Source of the DNA: Hofstenia miamia
Lineage: Eukaryota; Xenacoelomorpha; Acoela; Hofsteniidae
Length of the DNA: 64,000 nucleotides
Assembly: GCA_900660155.1 (NCBI GenBank)
Contig: CABFPE010000499.1
Coordinates: forward strand, 215,897 to 279,896
Reading direction: 5' to 3'
Below are positions 12,901 to 24,502 of the stretch, in pieces; position 1 is the stretch's first letter, and each line of letters begins with the position of its first letter. The notes under the pieces were generated by a model that was not told the DNA's origin, did no database searches, and was given only the letters and a program-made list of their open reading frames with translations. A program made the position numbers and the translations under genes.

Positions 12901-13149
12901 TGCACCTGACTGACATACACGGCTACAAATCTCTCACGCAGTGGCATCATTGAGATTTTTCTGACTGGCCAGTTACGGTATGATTGTCAAAAAAAGATAC
13001 AAAGCCATTGACCCACTTGGAGTCCACCTGCACTTAGCATTGAACATGATGAATTAGTACAACAAAGAAGTTCACTCCAATTAATAGTACACGTAGTAGT
13101 TATAATGATTTCACATAGTTTATGGAATAAAATTGTATGGTGTTCAGGC
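9964..13149. other. Intergenic, sparse
   Basis: A+T-rich with weak open frames (10053-10385 +, 11842-12138 +, 12172-12426 +) lacking recognisable motifs. A short G+C-rich patch around 11690-11730 resembles transposon-end sequence but has no partner. Apart from the hAT-type end at 11431-11495, I can support nothing here. Confidence 0.4.
11431..11495 (+). mobile_element. Truncated end of hAT-type non-autonomous element
   Basis: CAGAGTCGTGGCTAGGGG and the following G+C-rich 50 bases match the left end of the complete element at 14348-14592, including GAGGGCCAGGGGG and CCCTGTTGGGC. The matching right end was not found, so this is a solo or truncated end of the same family. Confidence 0.55.
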
Positions 13150-13398
13150 CGAAATCCTTCTTGAAATTACAACAGAAGATCTCTAATGTTCTTGGATTCT
13201 GGGATGCAGGTGATTCTTGTGTAATACTTAGCAAAGCAGAATGAGAAGACCCTTTGGAATAACAAGGTTTTTCATTATTTTTTAAGCTCCGTTTCTAGAC
13301 AAATGATTCGAGCAATTTTTGAAATCGAGTAAGTTATACCTTAAATCAGTGGAAACTGAATGAACAGAAGATTTTTCATCCAAGTCATGTTGGCATGC
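13150..13398 (-). other. Candidate minus-strand exons, serine/threonine-rich
   Basis: Two adjacent segments look exonic. At 13398-13340 a 59-base piece follows a good acceptor (CCTTTCAG) and precedes a GTATAA donor, and in one frame includes HDLDEKSSVHSVSTD. At about 13300-13150 an open frame encodes a polar stretch including KGSSHSALLSITQESPA and then FCCNFKKDFGLN. The two can be read in one frame if an acceptor GGAG near 13303 is used. No known domain is recognised. This may belong with the candidate exon at 9820-9963, or be a decayed gene. Confidence 0.25.
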
Positions 13399-13643
13399 CT
13401 GAAAGGTTCAATTGAACAGGGCTTATAAGAGCAATCCAACAAAAGGGATGTGGAAAGTGCAAGCTCATATTAGAATTCCTTTAATCTGATAACAAGCGTG
13501 CAGGGTTTTGTCATGAAGTGCCCTCAGGTGACGAAGGATTTCATATTCTGTAGTATGTATAGGCTTATCAGTTGCACCTATAAAAGAAATATACGTTTTT
13601 GAAAGGCGGTCATATTTTGCTGATACCGACGTAAATTCAGTAC

Positions 13644-14939
13644 TACATGGTGCCCATTAAAAATCGACACAATTAAAAAAAAGCGTAAAATGAATATAGT
13701 GTATTGTAATCTGTTAGTCAATTAGAATAACTCAATTTTTCAGATACGACATTAACATTATTATTCAATAAATTCATTATCTCGTCAGCTAAATGGCGCA
13801 GCTAACTGATTTTCAAAGGCAGGTAATTGTTTTATTCAAACAAGAACTGCCAACATGGGGACTCGCTAAATGTATCGCAAATGGAACGCGTCTATCGATC
13901 ACTGAAACATGGTGGTGTACAAACAGATAGTCAATGTAAGCCAGGGACTGGTAAAACTTCGAACGTTGTAACCACGCCAGTAAAACAAGCTATTGTCTCC
14001 ATGGCAGTCACTCTACCTGACAAGAGGAGGCGGCCTTCCAGTCAGAGGCAAATATCAACTGAATTGGGTTTGTCAAAAGGTACCGTTTTCAATGTTCTGA
14101 AAAAAATCAGGATGGAAATGATTCCGGTGTATACAGTGTCATAGGCCATCAATAACTCATCGTGAGAATCCGGTTCACAAGTCTAACGCACTAATCCGTC
14201 GTTTTCGAGATTCTTGGAAAAATGTTTGCTTCTCTGAAGAAGCTACTTTTAGTCTCTACTCACCATTGAATCGACAAAATGTCGCTTGGACGTGGCAGCA
14301 GGATGGGGCAAAACCCACTATTGAATGGCTAAGACATAACACACCTGCAGGGCCGTGGCTGGGGGAGGGCCAGGGGGCCATGGCTTTCCCTGTTGGGCCA
14401 CTGCGCCCCCTTCTTCTTGGCATCCTGGATACAAAACTCCATAGTATTAATTCTAATATTCTGTAACTAAGTTAGTGAATATATTTTAGTTGAAATATAT
14501 AAAATGCTAATGCCATTCTATTTAAAAATTCATATGAGTAAAACTATGATTAATTTATTGAACCCTAAATTTCAAATAAAGCCACGGGACTGCACACCTG
14601 ACTTTATCAAACCGGAAGAATGGGCAGCCAAGAGCCCAGATTTGAATGTTCTTGACAATGCAATTTGGAGAATACTTCTCGCTGCGGCTTTAGCCAACTG
14701 CCACGACACTGAAAATATCGACCAGCTGAAGGCAGTACTTGTTGATTGTTAGAACGAAATCCCTCAAGAGACAATACAGAAAGCTTGTGCCAGTTGGATT
14801 AAACGTTTACAAAAATGTATTGATATGCAAGGTGATCATTTGAATACACTTTGTAAATTTTTCACTTTAATAAATTATTTTGGAAATTTTTGTTTTATGC
14901 CTTTTTTTAATTGTGTCGATTTATAAAGGGCACCCTGTA
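13644..14939 (+). mobile_element. Tc1/mariner-superfamily DNA transposon, decayed
   Basis: Terminal inverted repeats of about 38 bases bound the element: TACATGGTGCCCATTAAAAA at the left, and TACAGGGTGCCCTTTATAAA reading in from the right, both continuing into TCGACACAATT and an A run. The TA ends fit TA target duplication. Transposase pieces in order are a start at 13792 (MAQLTDFQRQVIVLFK), a helix-turn-helix region (QISTELGLSKGTVFNVLKK), a CFSEEATFSL block with NRQNVAWTW, QQDGAKPT and KSPDLNVLDNAIWRIL. These correspond to the DNA-binding and DDE catalytic regions. Frames change at least twice, so it is inactive. A hAT-type element at 14348-14592 is nested inside, between QQDGAKP and SPDLN. 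Without that insertion the element is about 1.04 kb, slightly short for mariner. Confidence 0.9.
14340..14600. mobile_element. hAT-type MITE nested in mariner transposon, with 8-bp target duplication
   Basis: The element proper is 14348-14592 (245 bp). It begins CAGGGCCGTGGC and ends GCCACGGGACTG, a 12-base inverted repeat with two mismatches. It is flanked on both sides by the identical 8-mer CACACCTG (14340-14347 and 14593-14600). CAG...CTG ends with 8-bp target duplications are the hAT signature. It has no transposase. The same family recurs, in opposite orientation, at 58709-58994. Confidence 0.9.
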
Positions 14940-16109
14940 TATTGGTAAAATTTTCGCATAGATGGAGGTTGTTAGTGGTATCTGCTGTCATTCCACCTAA
15001 TCTCTTCATCGTATTTCACTGCTAGACATTAGTTTATCTAACCAAATTCTTAAAATAAAATATATAAATTACAGTGCGAAATATTTGAGTGAAATAAAAG
15101 TTTAAATCAATTCAAAGGAACGGATTTTTTCAAATTCTGCCTCAAGCACATTTTACATGAAAAATTCCATATAAATTTGTGTACTTATTCTGAAAACTTA
15201 AATAGAAAATAGATTAGGGAATTTTTGCTAATATCTTATAAAGCTTCCTTGTTTTGTATTGGCAGTTTCAAATTATATTCTACAATTTTTTGAAATGATA
15301 AATACTATTACTATGCGTGCATAGCAATCTGATGTACTCCATTAGAAGAATCAGTTCAACAATCAGGTATAGTAACTTCTACTAAAATGGAAACTTGATG
15401 AAATATTTCATTGTAATTGCATGCCCTTGTAAATGCAACAGAAATATTCAGTGTTGCATATGGAAATGGAAATTTCCATTTCCAGATTATGTTAATATGT
15501 AATAATATACACAAAATTATAACAAAATGTCAATGTTGCGTATTAATTATTATCCTTACAATTTTTAGTAAAGCAAATTTAAAAGTTTGTGATTTGATAT
15601 TAATATCAATATTATCTAGAATTTTCAGATGTATTGCTGATTTATTGTAAGTCAAGGACTCCTATGCAAATGTCTGCATATTTCTTTGAAGTTTGAATAA
15701 AATCAAGAGACAGTTACTACAAAGTATTTCACTGCAAGCAGAATGCTGCAAACAACTAGACCTTAAAGAATTTCAAAATTTCTAACAGCCATTCTCCTAA
15801 CTTTGGCAGTTTGTTTTGGTTTGGATTGCATTTAATTTAATAATAAGTAAGAAGAAATTTTTGCACAAGTAGAGCATTTTGAGTTGGCTATTGGTTGCTT
15901 AAGATTAATTAGCAAAGTTTACTTTCATTTATACTCTTTTTTATAGTTATTGAATTTTAAAAGTTAGTATCAATTTTAAGGCGTTATCCAATCAAATTGA
16001 GGTATTTGAGATTTTTATAATATTTCGCTTTAGAGGAAGTTAAGATAACACTATCTTTTCAGTTACGTGTTTACGTTTTATTTTATTTGATAAGAACCTT
16101 ATAACACGT
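14940..16109. other. No gene seen upstream of the PPT2-like gene
   Basis: A+T-rich sequence without coding-like frames or clear repeats. It must contain the PPT2-like promoter, but no TATA box or other element can be singled out against the background composition. Confidence 0.45.
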
Positions 16110-19100
16110 ATGTTGACTCTTTTCTTCATTCTTCTAACGTTAAAGGCATCTTTCAGTGAAAGACCTGTTATTATATTGCATGGTATTACCACTGATGCGA
16201 AACCTGTGGAAAACTTGTCAGAGTGGATTGCACATTGTGGTTTTGCAAATGTGTTCCCCTTAAACATATACAACGATTTATTCAGCTTTGAGAATCTCTA
16301 TGTGCAGGTAACAATCTTTTCACTTACAGTAAATAAAAAGGCTTGGAAATTGGAAAATTTCAATGGATTTAATGATATAAATATGGCAATTCGTGTAGCA
16401 TGTTATGTGGGTCTGTCGTGTGTGAATCGTTTCTTTGTTATTTTAGTAAATTTCCTTTATATTGAAAAAACATTTTTACAGAAAATTTACACCATAATTG
16501 AATAAATGTTTATAAGTTTTTAGGTGAATTACTATTCGTATGAATAGGATCATTGTTCTAATACGCCCAATTATTTAATAAATTGCACTGTGTGGGCATA
16601 CATGAAATGTCAATATAATTTAGTGTTGTAAGTTTACTGTGAAATAAAGGGTCACCATCATAACTGCTCTTGTGTGTACCCAACACCGAAATGCTAAATT
16701 TGAACCAACATTTCTGATCCGGAGTCTGGGGATTTCTTGATGATATATTCCCGAAGTCTAATAAAACAATGTCATCCATAGCATAAAGTTGATATGCATT
16801 AAGTATCTTTCCTAACAATAAATTGAGAAAATATCTTACAGATCTGATTGAAAACTTTTTGTGAAGATGTTCCCGGACCTTTGAATGTAAAAAAAATCTT
16901 GCTGGGATACATAGAATCAGTTTGTTACAAGTCATGGTTAGAACGCTAAGACAAATAAATATTTGTAGTTTCTTAATATATGTCATGTAGATTGAAGGAT
17001 TCAAGAAAGTAATACGCAACATCACTGATGCTTATGGAGAAGCAACTCTTATTGGATACTCACAAGGAGGGTCCATTGCTCGTGCATTCGTTGAATTGAC
17101 ACCAAATCACAAAATCCATACGCTTATCACAATCTCAGGACCATTGGCAGGCGTATATGGTTTGGATGATCTCACACACGGTTACTGGAAATATTTAACA
17201 ATTAAGTATTTCTACAAGATTTGCTATCTTTCTGTGTTCCAAAACTTACTTTCAGTATGCAATTATTGGAATGACCCGTATCAACAGCAGCGGTATCTCA
17301 AACGAAATATATATCAGCCAATTATTGATAATGTTGTGCCGCATTCAAGAAGCTTGCAATTTAAGAAAAACTTTTTAATGTAACCTTAAATCCAATGATA
17401 TTTCTAATAATTTCTTAAAATTTGTCATTTTTCAAAATAACTCAGATGTTACCAAAACAGTTTAGTAACATCAAATATTTTGGGCTAATCACCTAAAAAA
17501 TCAGAATAATGTTTTACATGTCTGTATATGTAAATTGGAAAGGCAGTAGGAATGAGATTAAGAAATTGCATATTAAAATAGACAAAGAACATTAAAGTTT
17601 ATTTTCATCAACATTATTTTGATTTTCATTATGTACTGTGAATTTGACCTTGTTAAATTTAATACATGTATAAAATAGACTTATTTTCTTCAGATTTTAC
17701 ATAAATACATTCAATTTAAGTGCATAAAATCTTTCACTTTATTTGCAAATACTATTCTTCTAAAAATGCTAGTTTTGTCCTTGCTCTTTAGATTAAGATT
17801 ATAATTTTCTTTTTGAGATATGTCACCCATCAAGTGATCTATTTTCTGTGAGAATTCTTAGCATTTTAGCGTTTTCCATCTTCATTTTGTCCGACAAATG
17901 ATTTGCAATCATAACGAACTTCTTCTTGACGATAAATTTCGGTTATATACAAACAAACATTGCTGTTATATTCCCTTTTAATTTGAAAAGAGATAACACT
18001 GACGAAGTGTTTAGTTTTCCACTAGCTAGTGATCGTTTGAAGAGTTATAACACAAGGAAGTGGTACATACATACGCACGTGTTCGTAAGCTGAAGATGAG
18101 ATACATCTTAAAACCAATGCAAATCGCATGACAGACGATAGTGAACGGCCTCCTATTTTCCCACTGGTCGGCAAGCTGCAGGGCCGTGTGTTTTAGTAGG
18201 TCCTGGAGCTACCAATTCAGAATTTTGACTTAATGAAAAAAACAGTTAATAGAGGTAGAGAAAGTGAATTATATCAACCATTTCAAGCATTAAAATGAAA
18301 TACAAAATATTTGGCGAATTTTCTATTTTTACAAAACATAGCTTCATCAAGAGTAAGAAACTTCTCTCAACACAGCATGTTATGCTTGAGCAAACGTTGC
18401 AGGATAAATATCTTCTCTTGTAAAATCTTATAAAATGGCTTCTCTTAAATCACATTCTGTCTACCATTGTTGCCTGAATGATAGAACATTTTGTGGATTT
18501 TACTTCCTCCATGAGGCTAATAACTAAGCAGAGTCGAGCATACAAATCATCCACAATTGCCTGCATTGAAAAAAAAACTTTAAATTTAAGCATAATTTCA
18601 AAGAATGGAAAATTTTACTTTATTCAGAAAACACGACGATTTTGACTTTATTTTGATCGTATTGATTGCATTGACTTTTGGGTCACCCTAGCGATAAGCC
18701 TCAAATGGAAAACTAAATATTTTAAGTTTACTAAGAGGTCCTAGGATAACGTAAAAATTTTTTACTAACCCCAGAACATCAAATTCAAAGTAATTACCAA
18801 CAGAATTTGTGATGAACATGAATACTTTTGATAAACACATACTCGCGTGATCAAATTTCCTTCTTAACGTCAATTTTGACGAATTGGCTGTTCTTGTGTT
18901 AAATATTAGTCTTAGGCTGGCGTATTCGTAAGTTATTTCAACGTTATTTGTAAATGATTTTCAACCTATAATCTTTAAAATTTATCATAGAAACTAAAGA
19001 TTTCTTAAATTATCATTTTATGTAATACTATGGATTCAAGGTTAAAGCGTTTCGTTCTCATTGGTGGGCCTGATGATGATGTGATTGACCCTTGGCAATC

Positions 19101-19302
19101 TGCTTTATTCGGATTCTATGAGGACAACTCCAGAATGATTGTAAATGTAACACAACGAGAAATTTGGAAGAATGATTCTTTTGGTCTAAAATCACTGAAC
19201 AATAGAAAAGTTTTAGTATTTTGTCAAGTTGCAGGAATATCTCACAAACAATGGGTGCAGAATCAAACAGTATTCAATAGGTGCATAAAAGATTGGTTAT
19301 AA
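16110..19302 (+). CDS. PPT2: PPT2-like lysosomal palmitoyl-protein/acyl thioesterase
   Basis: Exons 16110-16307, 16991-17379 and 19041-19302 (intron phases 0 and 2) give 282 residues, close to vertebrate PPT2 (about 300). PPT2 is a lysosomal alpha/beta-hydrolase that cleaves long-chain acyl thioesters such as palmitoyl-CoA. Residues 1-16 form a signal peptide (MLTLFFILLTLKASFS), followed by RPVIILHG, the first strand and oxyanion loop. The nucleophile elbow is GYSQGG (Ser90), the acid lies in GGPDDDV (D207-209) and the histidine in AGISHKQW (His264). Further PPT2-type blocks are NYWNDPY and the VLIGGPDD...PWQSALFGFY region, which favour PPT2 over PPT1. The splice junctions rebuild FLMLKRFVLIGG across intron 2. 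A poly(A) signal lies at 19338. It sits between two convergent elongase genes. All three catalytic positions are present, so the gene looks functional. Confidence 0.93.
16558..17025 (-). other. Antisense ORF in PPT2-like intron 1, unidentified
   Basis: A 155-codon minus-strand frame overlaps intron 1 and the first bases of exon 2. Its middle (about 16600-16850) has a mixed, protein-like composition with segments such as YAMDDIVLLDFGN and LGTHKSSYDGDPLFHSK. Its length is unusual for intronic DNA this rich in A+T. I recognise no domain. It could be a transposon relic, a nested gene or chance. The part overlapping exon 2 is only the complement of PPT2 coding sequence. Confidence 0.2.
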
Positions 19303-19337
19303 AGCTTTGCAAACAAAGTATAGGCGCTACAATATTT

Positions 19338-19343
19338 AATAAA
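19338..19343 (+). terminator. Poly(A) signal of the PPT2-like gene
   Basis: AATAAA lies 36 bases after the stop codon of the PPT2-like frame, the first such hexamer downstream. Confidence 0.6.
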
Positions 19344-22229
19344 TTTGTTTTCAGTAAAATATTTTCAAAAATATTAATGAACATAATAGATTAGAAAAAT
19401 TGAATTTGTTTGTAAAATGATTTTACTTAATTATTAATCGAACTTCCTACTTAATAATGATTCAGTCTATCAAGAGGGAAAAATCAGATGCGTGAATTTA
19501 AACTCTAATTTCAATTTCTTCTGCATAGGTTCTAGGTCATGTCAGCTCTAGACAGTAAAATATATGTCTCAAATTTATGCAAAAATTTAAAACATTATTT
19601 TTAATTTTCATTTAGGTTTTGAGGCTTCTAACTCAGTGAGACTGAATATGGCCCAAAGGATATCAAATTATGTCTTGAGATACCGAAATGTGTGAACCTT
19701 AAGAAAGGAATACCTTTAAATTTTTGTGGAAGACCTTGATCCTATGAAATACATGATGATGCTCAGCTGAAAATCTTGAACGAAAGAATAGTTTATTGCA
19801 ATATTATACTTCCAGTTCATATGTGATAGATCATAACAGAATTTTAATAGACTTGAAGAAATAAATAGAAAAAACATATTTGTATAAAATTAGAATTAAC
19901 GAAAGGTTGTGTAAAGATAAACAATAATTTATAGTAATATAATAAGAACAAAATTTGAGAAAGTTATTTCTCAACTTGACCGTGGTATTGCATTTGCTAT
20001 TATTTCATTTGTTCCCAATGCACAGCAAATGGTTTTAGCAATCACTATTAGTTTAATGCATGCAAACATAACGTTTCTAAAAATAATTATAAAATGTAGT
20101 ATTAAGAAATCTGTTTATGTAAACTTCTCAGAAAATAATTTTGCTTGACGCAACAAAAACCTAAGGTAAGGTTGAGGCCACTGGAGAAAGCTCTACATCC
20201 AACTTAATGTTATATAAACGATTACTACATCTAAATTGTAGATAGTTTGGAGGTGTATTGCAATGATTTCAGTTACACATTTGCATTAAAATTTCCACAT
20301 TTCCTTACTTATTTAGACAACAAGGATTGTGCAATGCAAAGTTGGGACAGGCTGTATATTTTCTTCATATGCCTACTTAGAAGCACGCAAATAAATTACG
20401 TAGATGAGGGTATAATGATACCCTTTTCCTTACTATTCGATTGCTATCTTGGAAAAAATTGAATTTATACAATTTTCTATTTCCATGCCTTAAGATAAAT
20501 TTCATAATGACTATTAAATACATTTGGTAAATTCATCAGTCAATTTAAAAGATTACAGGTTTTATTAAGCATAGTTTCCATTTTTTGGAGTTTTCCAGTC
20601 GACAGCTTTCATTGTTCTTTGATGCTAAGCTAGAATCATTGAATTGAATGCAAAATATCTTAGACCTAAGTTCAAACTTAATTAAATAAAGAAGACTTCC
20701 TGGTTCCTTGTTGAAATAGAATATAAATCAGTCATGAACATGATTTGATTTAAGCAAAATTTACAACATAGTGGTAGTCCAGTGCACAAAATCATTGGCT
20801 GATTCTCATCTATGCAGCCAGCTTTGACAAAGGAAAATGTACCTTTTCGGAGACTCATATTCATGTGTACCAAGTATAGTCATTGGCAACTTCAGAAAAG
20901 TGGAAGTCAGCTTCCTCAAAAATCGTAATCATAGAAATAAATCAGGTTCTCTTCATAATCTGAGAAGAATCTTTAATTCCTTGGATATTAAATTCTAAGT
21001 TAATAAATTGTGAAAGAATCAAATCCTAATTTGTAACCTCTTAAAAATCATGGGGGTTTAAAGTTAGAAAAAATTTTTTTATGTGAGAATCAGCAAAGAA
21101 TTAGACATCATTAACAGCTTGAAATTTCATAATTTTTTATGATTTCTTGAAAAAAATTTTGAGCATTCATAGCTCAGAAAGAATCCAGGATAGGGAGCGT
21201 TTTTTTATTTTGATCATGGTCCCGCTACAGTTTGCATTTGGTAAATTTCTTTAACCCCGATGCTTTTGGGGTCTAACCTCTGACTCAACTGGTTTGGGAG
21301 ATCTATCTACATATAAGAATTATTTTAATGGTAGGTATGAATTGAATTTAAATCATTTTTAAAAAATCGAAATTTTCAAATAGTCAATCTTTTCAAATAC
21401 TTAGTGTACATTTTCGACAGTACGTTCGAGCACACTCACCAATAGATGTGACAATGGCTTGGAGGAAATTCTTTTAAAATGTGTAAAAGAACACCAGGTT
21501 GTTTTAGATGAAATTACTCAGGAATTTTATTAAAATCTGAAAAGCAACAGAATGGATAAGTGCCTCCTCTTTCATTTACGTTTTGAAATTGTGCTCTATC
21601 AGAGTCGTTGTAGGTGTTTGGTAATTTGGGTAAAACGGTTTGTTCTTTTAAGAAGCCGACAATAAGCTGTTTATGGATAATCACTAAGTGAGATTTTTCA
21701 AAAATGCTTAAGCTTTGCTTCGATTGCTAAGCTATTTCAGTCAGGAACGTTTCTTTCTAATCTATTACTTTTCCTGTGCTAATTGAAATTTTGGCCATGC
21801 AAATTGAATTTATAATCATGCAAATTAAACTAATGTTAATTGAAAATGAACTAATGGTCATGCAAATTGATTTTTTAGCATAACTATAGTACTCTCTCTT
21901 TACGTTTAATAATGCATCAATACGTTTTCTAACACAACCCACTCAATGATGAAAACGATTTATTTTGGCAAATTTGACAAATGAAATAAAATAAAAAAAT
22001 AACTAAGGACTAGTAATGTACAAATCATGCACACAACCAGCTTCATCAGTTCAGGACAAGATGCTATGAAGCAACAAAATTTGCCGCAGAGGCAGAGATA
22101 TTTTGACTTCGCCTGCCATGAAAAGATAAGCACATTTCAAAATATGGGAATAATTGTCAACAGACGGAAGTACAGCATTATTTAAGATCTTGTGAGCAGT
22201 ATTGTAATTAATCAAAAGCACATCAAGCT
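19344..22229. other. Intergenic, sparse
   Basis: A+T-rich with only short chance frames. The one structured patch is a cluster of three octamer motifs at 21797-21867, listed separately. Confidence 0.45.
21797..21867 (+). promoter_or_regulatory. Three ATGCAAAT octamers in 71 bp
   Basis: Perfect octamers lie at 21797-21804, 21818-21825 and 21860-21867, within a loose ~20-bp repeat. ATGCAAAT is the consensus for POU/Oct homeodomain proteins. The cluster is intergenic, about 2.5 kb after the PPT2-like gene. In A+T-rich DNA it may be a decayed tandem repeat rather than an enhancer. Confidence 0.25.
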
Positions 22230-22700
22230 TAGAAGCTACTATTGCGCATGCCTTTATATCTTTCGCATATAAAACCCACTCAATTTGATCATAAAAAATG
22301 ACTGCTGATCTCAGAAATGTTATTTAATATAATTCAGTGTCATTGAAACTATCTTCAAGCTGCCTGTGGGAAAGTGCGTTGTCTAAAATAAAAACCACGT
22401 ACTGAGGTCAAGTTAATGATCGTAAAGATGAGATATCACACGAACAAACCACTTGAAACATGAATCTTTTTGAAAAAAACCTTGTTTCCTCTCAAAGAAT
22501 GCAATGCAGCGGATATTCCGTCCACAAGGATTAGGAAGAATTGAATGAGCTCTCTGCTAGTTCTTTCTAAGCCTCTTGAATAACAACAGAGAAAATTTAT
22601 ATTGTTTTCATCCTGATGGATTATAGTTTTACCATCAGACGTAAACCGCGCTCATGGAATACCATAGTAGATAATTCAAAAGTCCAAACAAGAATACGTT
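22230..22700 (-). pseudogene. Decayed Tc1/mariner-type DDE transposase
   Basis: On the minus strand, frame pieces read TIIHQDENNINFLC, then a YSRGLER stretch, a FFLILVDGISAALHSL segment, VFILDNALSHRQLED and, further on, FYDQIEWVLYAK. These align in order with the catalytic core of Tc1/mariner/IS630 transposases: the first Asp near DENNIN, the second Asp in LDNALSH and an NPIE-like third region. The frame is broken more than once. No terminal repeats were recognised, so the element's ends are not defined. Confidence 0.7.
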
Positions 22701-24502
22701 TGCTTTTGTAGGCAATCATGTTTCATGAAAAACGATTTCTTGCAAAAGAGTAGATTTCAGTGCGGAGTCTGGCAAAATATTCTGTTTGCAGCATTATACT
22801 AAATTTGTACGAATGCTATACGTTTTGACAAGGTCAAAAGGAAAATACATATTTGTAAATAATTACATTGAACAAAGAATTATAAACCTCTGTATTAGTT
22901 GTCATGGGTCAAACATTGCTCATTTAAATAAAATTTAATAATTTGTACATGCTAAAATATTTTTGACTCGACGTTGGTTTTTAATCAAGACTGCAGTTTT
23001 AGGTTTTGCAGTTAACGACTTAACCTTAATGGCAGGCGCCATTTCAGAAAAAAACTGAATTGCTAGTTGTCTCCTTCAAATATGAAAGAATGTAAGACAT
23101 TTGCTTGATGTGACAAATGTCTTGGTTTGCAAAAGTTATATTATTTTCGGAAGACATTTTCAGCATTTATTATTGGTCTTTTCTGGCTTTGCTGAAATAC
23201 CTTAGAATTTAAGTACAATTTTAGTTTGAAGCCAATATTGGTTATAAAAAAATATTGACGCATCTTATTTATTGTAAGCATTGATATATGAAATTTCAGC
23301 AAATTATTGCTGTAAAATCTCATTTGTGAATTACTAACATAATAATGTGGAAGTTAATTTTGAAAATTACAGTCATTGTAATAAAAATTGTTTAAAAATT
23401 CCTTATATAATATACTAGAGAAGGCAATGTTTAAAAAACAGATAAAATCTTGACAATATTATATGCAAAAATGTAAGTTTAAAAAAACGAGGGGAGGGGG
23501 CTTACCAGATTTGACGCCACTGGTTTCAATATTTCATTATCACCTACAAATGTTTCTACCGTCAATTCCTCTCAGAGATATTTTGGGACATTTCGCCATT
23601 ATATCTTATGTAATTGATTGGTTACAGACCTTGCACGTATTTTTAAAACCGTTGATTGTTGAATAGAAAAATGAAATGTCTCTATTTCAAACACGCTTTA
23701 CACTAAGAAATGTTAATCTGTAAAAACATCTATGATAGTTTATTTTTAACAGAAGTGATTTTGTTACAGAATATGTATTGAATTTGTCAAACATTCATTT
23801 TAATGATCTCACAACATTTATTTGAATAAATCAATTCACTTCCCTGCGCTTAGTGCTGTGCAATTAGAATGATTCAAATTTATTGAGAATTTTTCACGCA
23901 ATTATCTCATCTTCGCATAAGGTTTACAACATCTTTCCGCATAAGATTCTCGGCATATGATGGTAGGTATTATTCACAATGGTACATATAAAAAAAGTTT
24001 TGCTTTATAGATTTTATTAAAAATTAAAGTTCATGTGCATCTTTTTGAGCTTTCAGTTACAAATATCTGGTGTATACAGTGACAAAAATCAGAAATGAGC
24101 TGCTTCAATTCAACATATTCCAAGAAAACTTTATAATAAAATATAATGTACTTAGGTGCAAAAAAGTAAATTCATATTTTCACATCCATACATATATCCA
24201 CAGTAATTATATTCAGCAAATGCTTCAGTGCAACCCTAACCCTAAGTTGCAGAAAAATTATAAGAGATGAATATACATCCTCTCTACTCAGAATTAAAAT
24301 TATCTAAGTCAAAAACTCCGGAGTAAAATAATTCTGCCCCATTACAATGGTATGATAATTAAGACTTCCTACTAGTGAGCAACTTGCCCGTCATTTCAAT
24401 AATATATCTTTCTATTCTTTTTCACATTGCAACATTATTGATATAGCCATGAATTAATCAGACATACATACAATAATGAAATATAATAAGAAAAACAACA
24501 AT
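22701..24502. other. Intergenic, 3' flank of elongase gene 2
   Basis: A+T-rich with no coding-like frames. CCCTAACCCTAA near 24233 is a two-unit telomere-like match and too short to mean anything. Confidence 0.45.

Noticed and set aside
18178-18240. Another hAT end (CAGGGCCGTGTG) in PPT2-like intron 2
   Set aside because: Only the first bases match; no opposite end and no target duplication.
24233-24246. Telomere-like CCCTAACCCTAAG
   Set aside because: Only two units, too short to indicate telomeric sequence.
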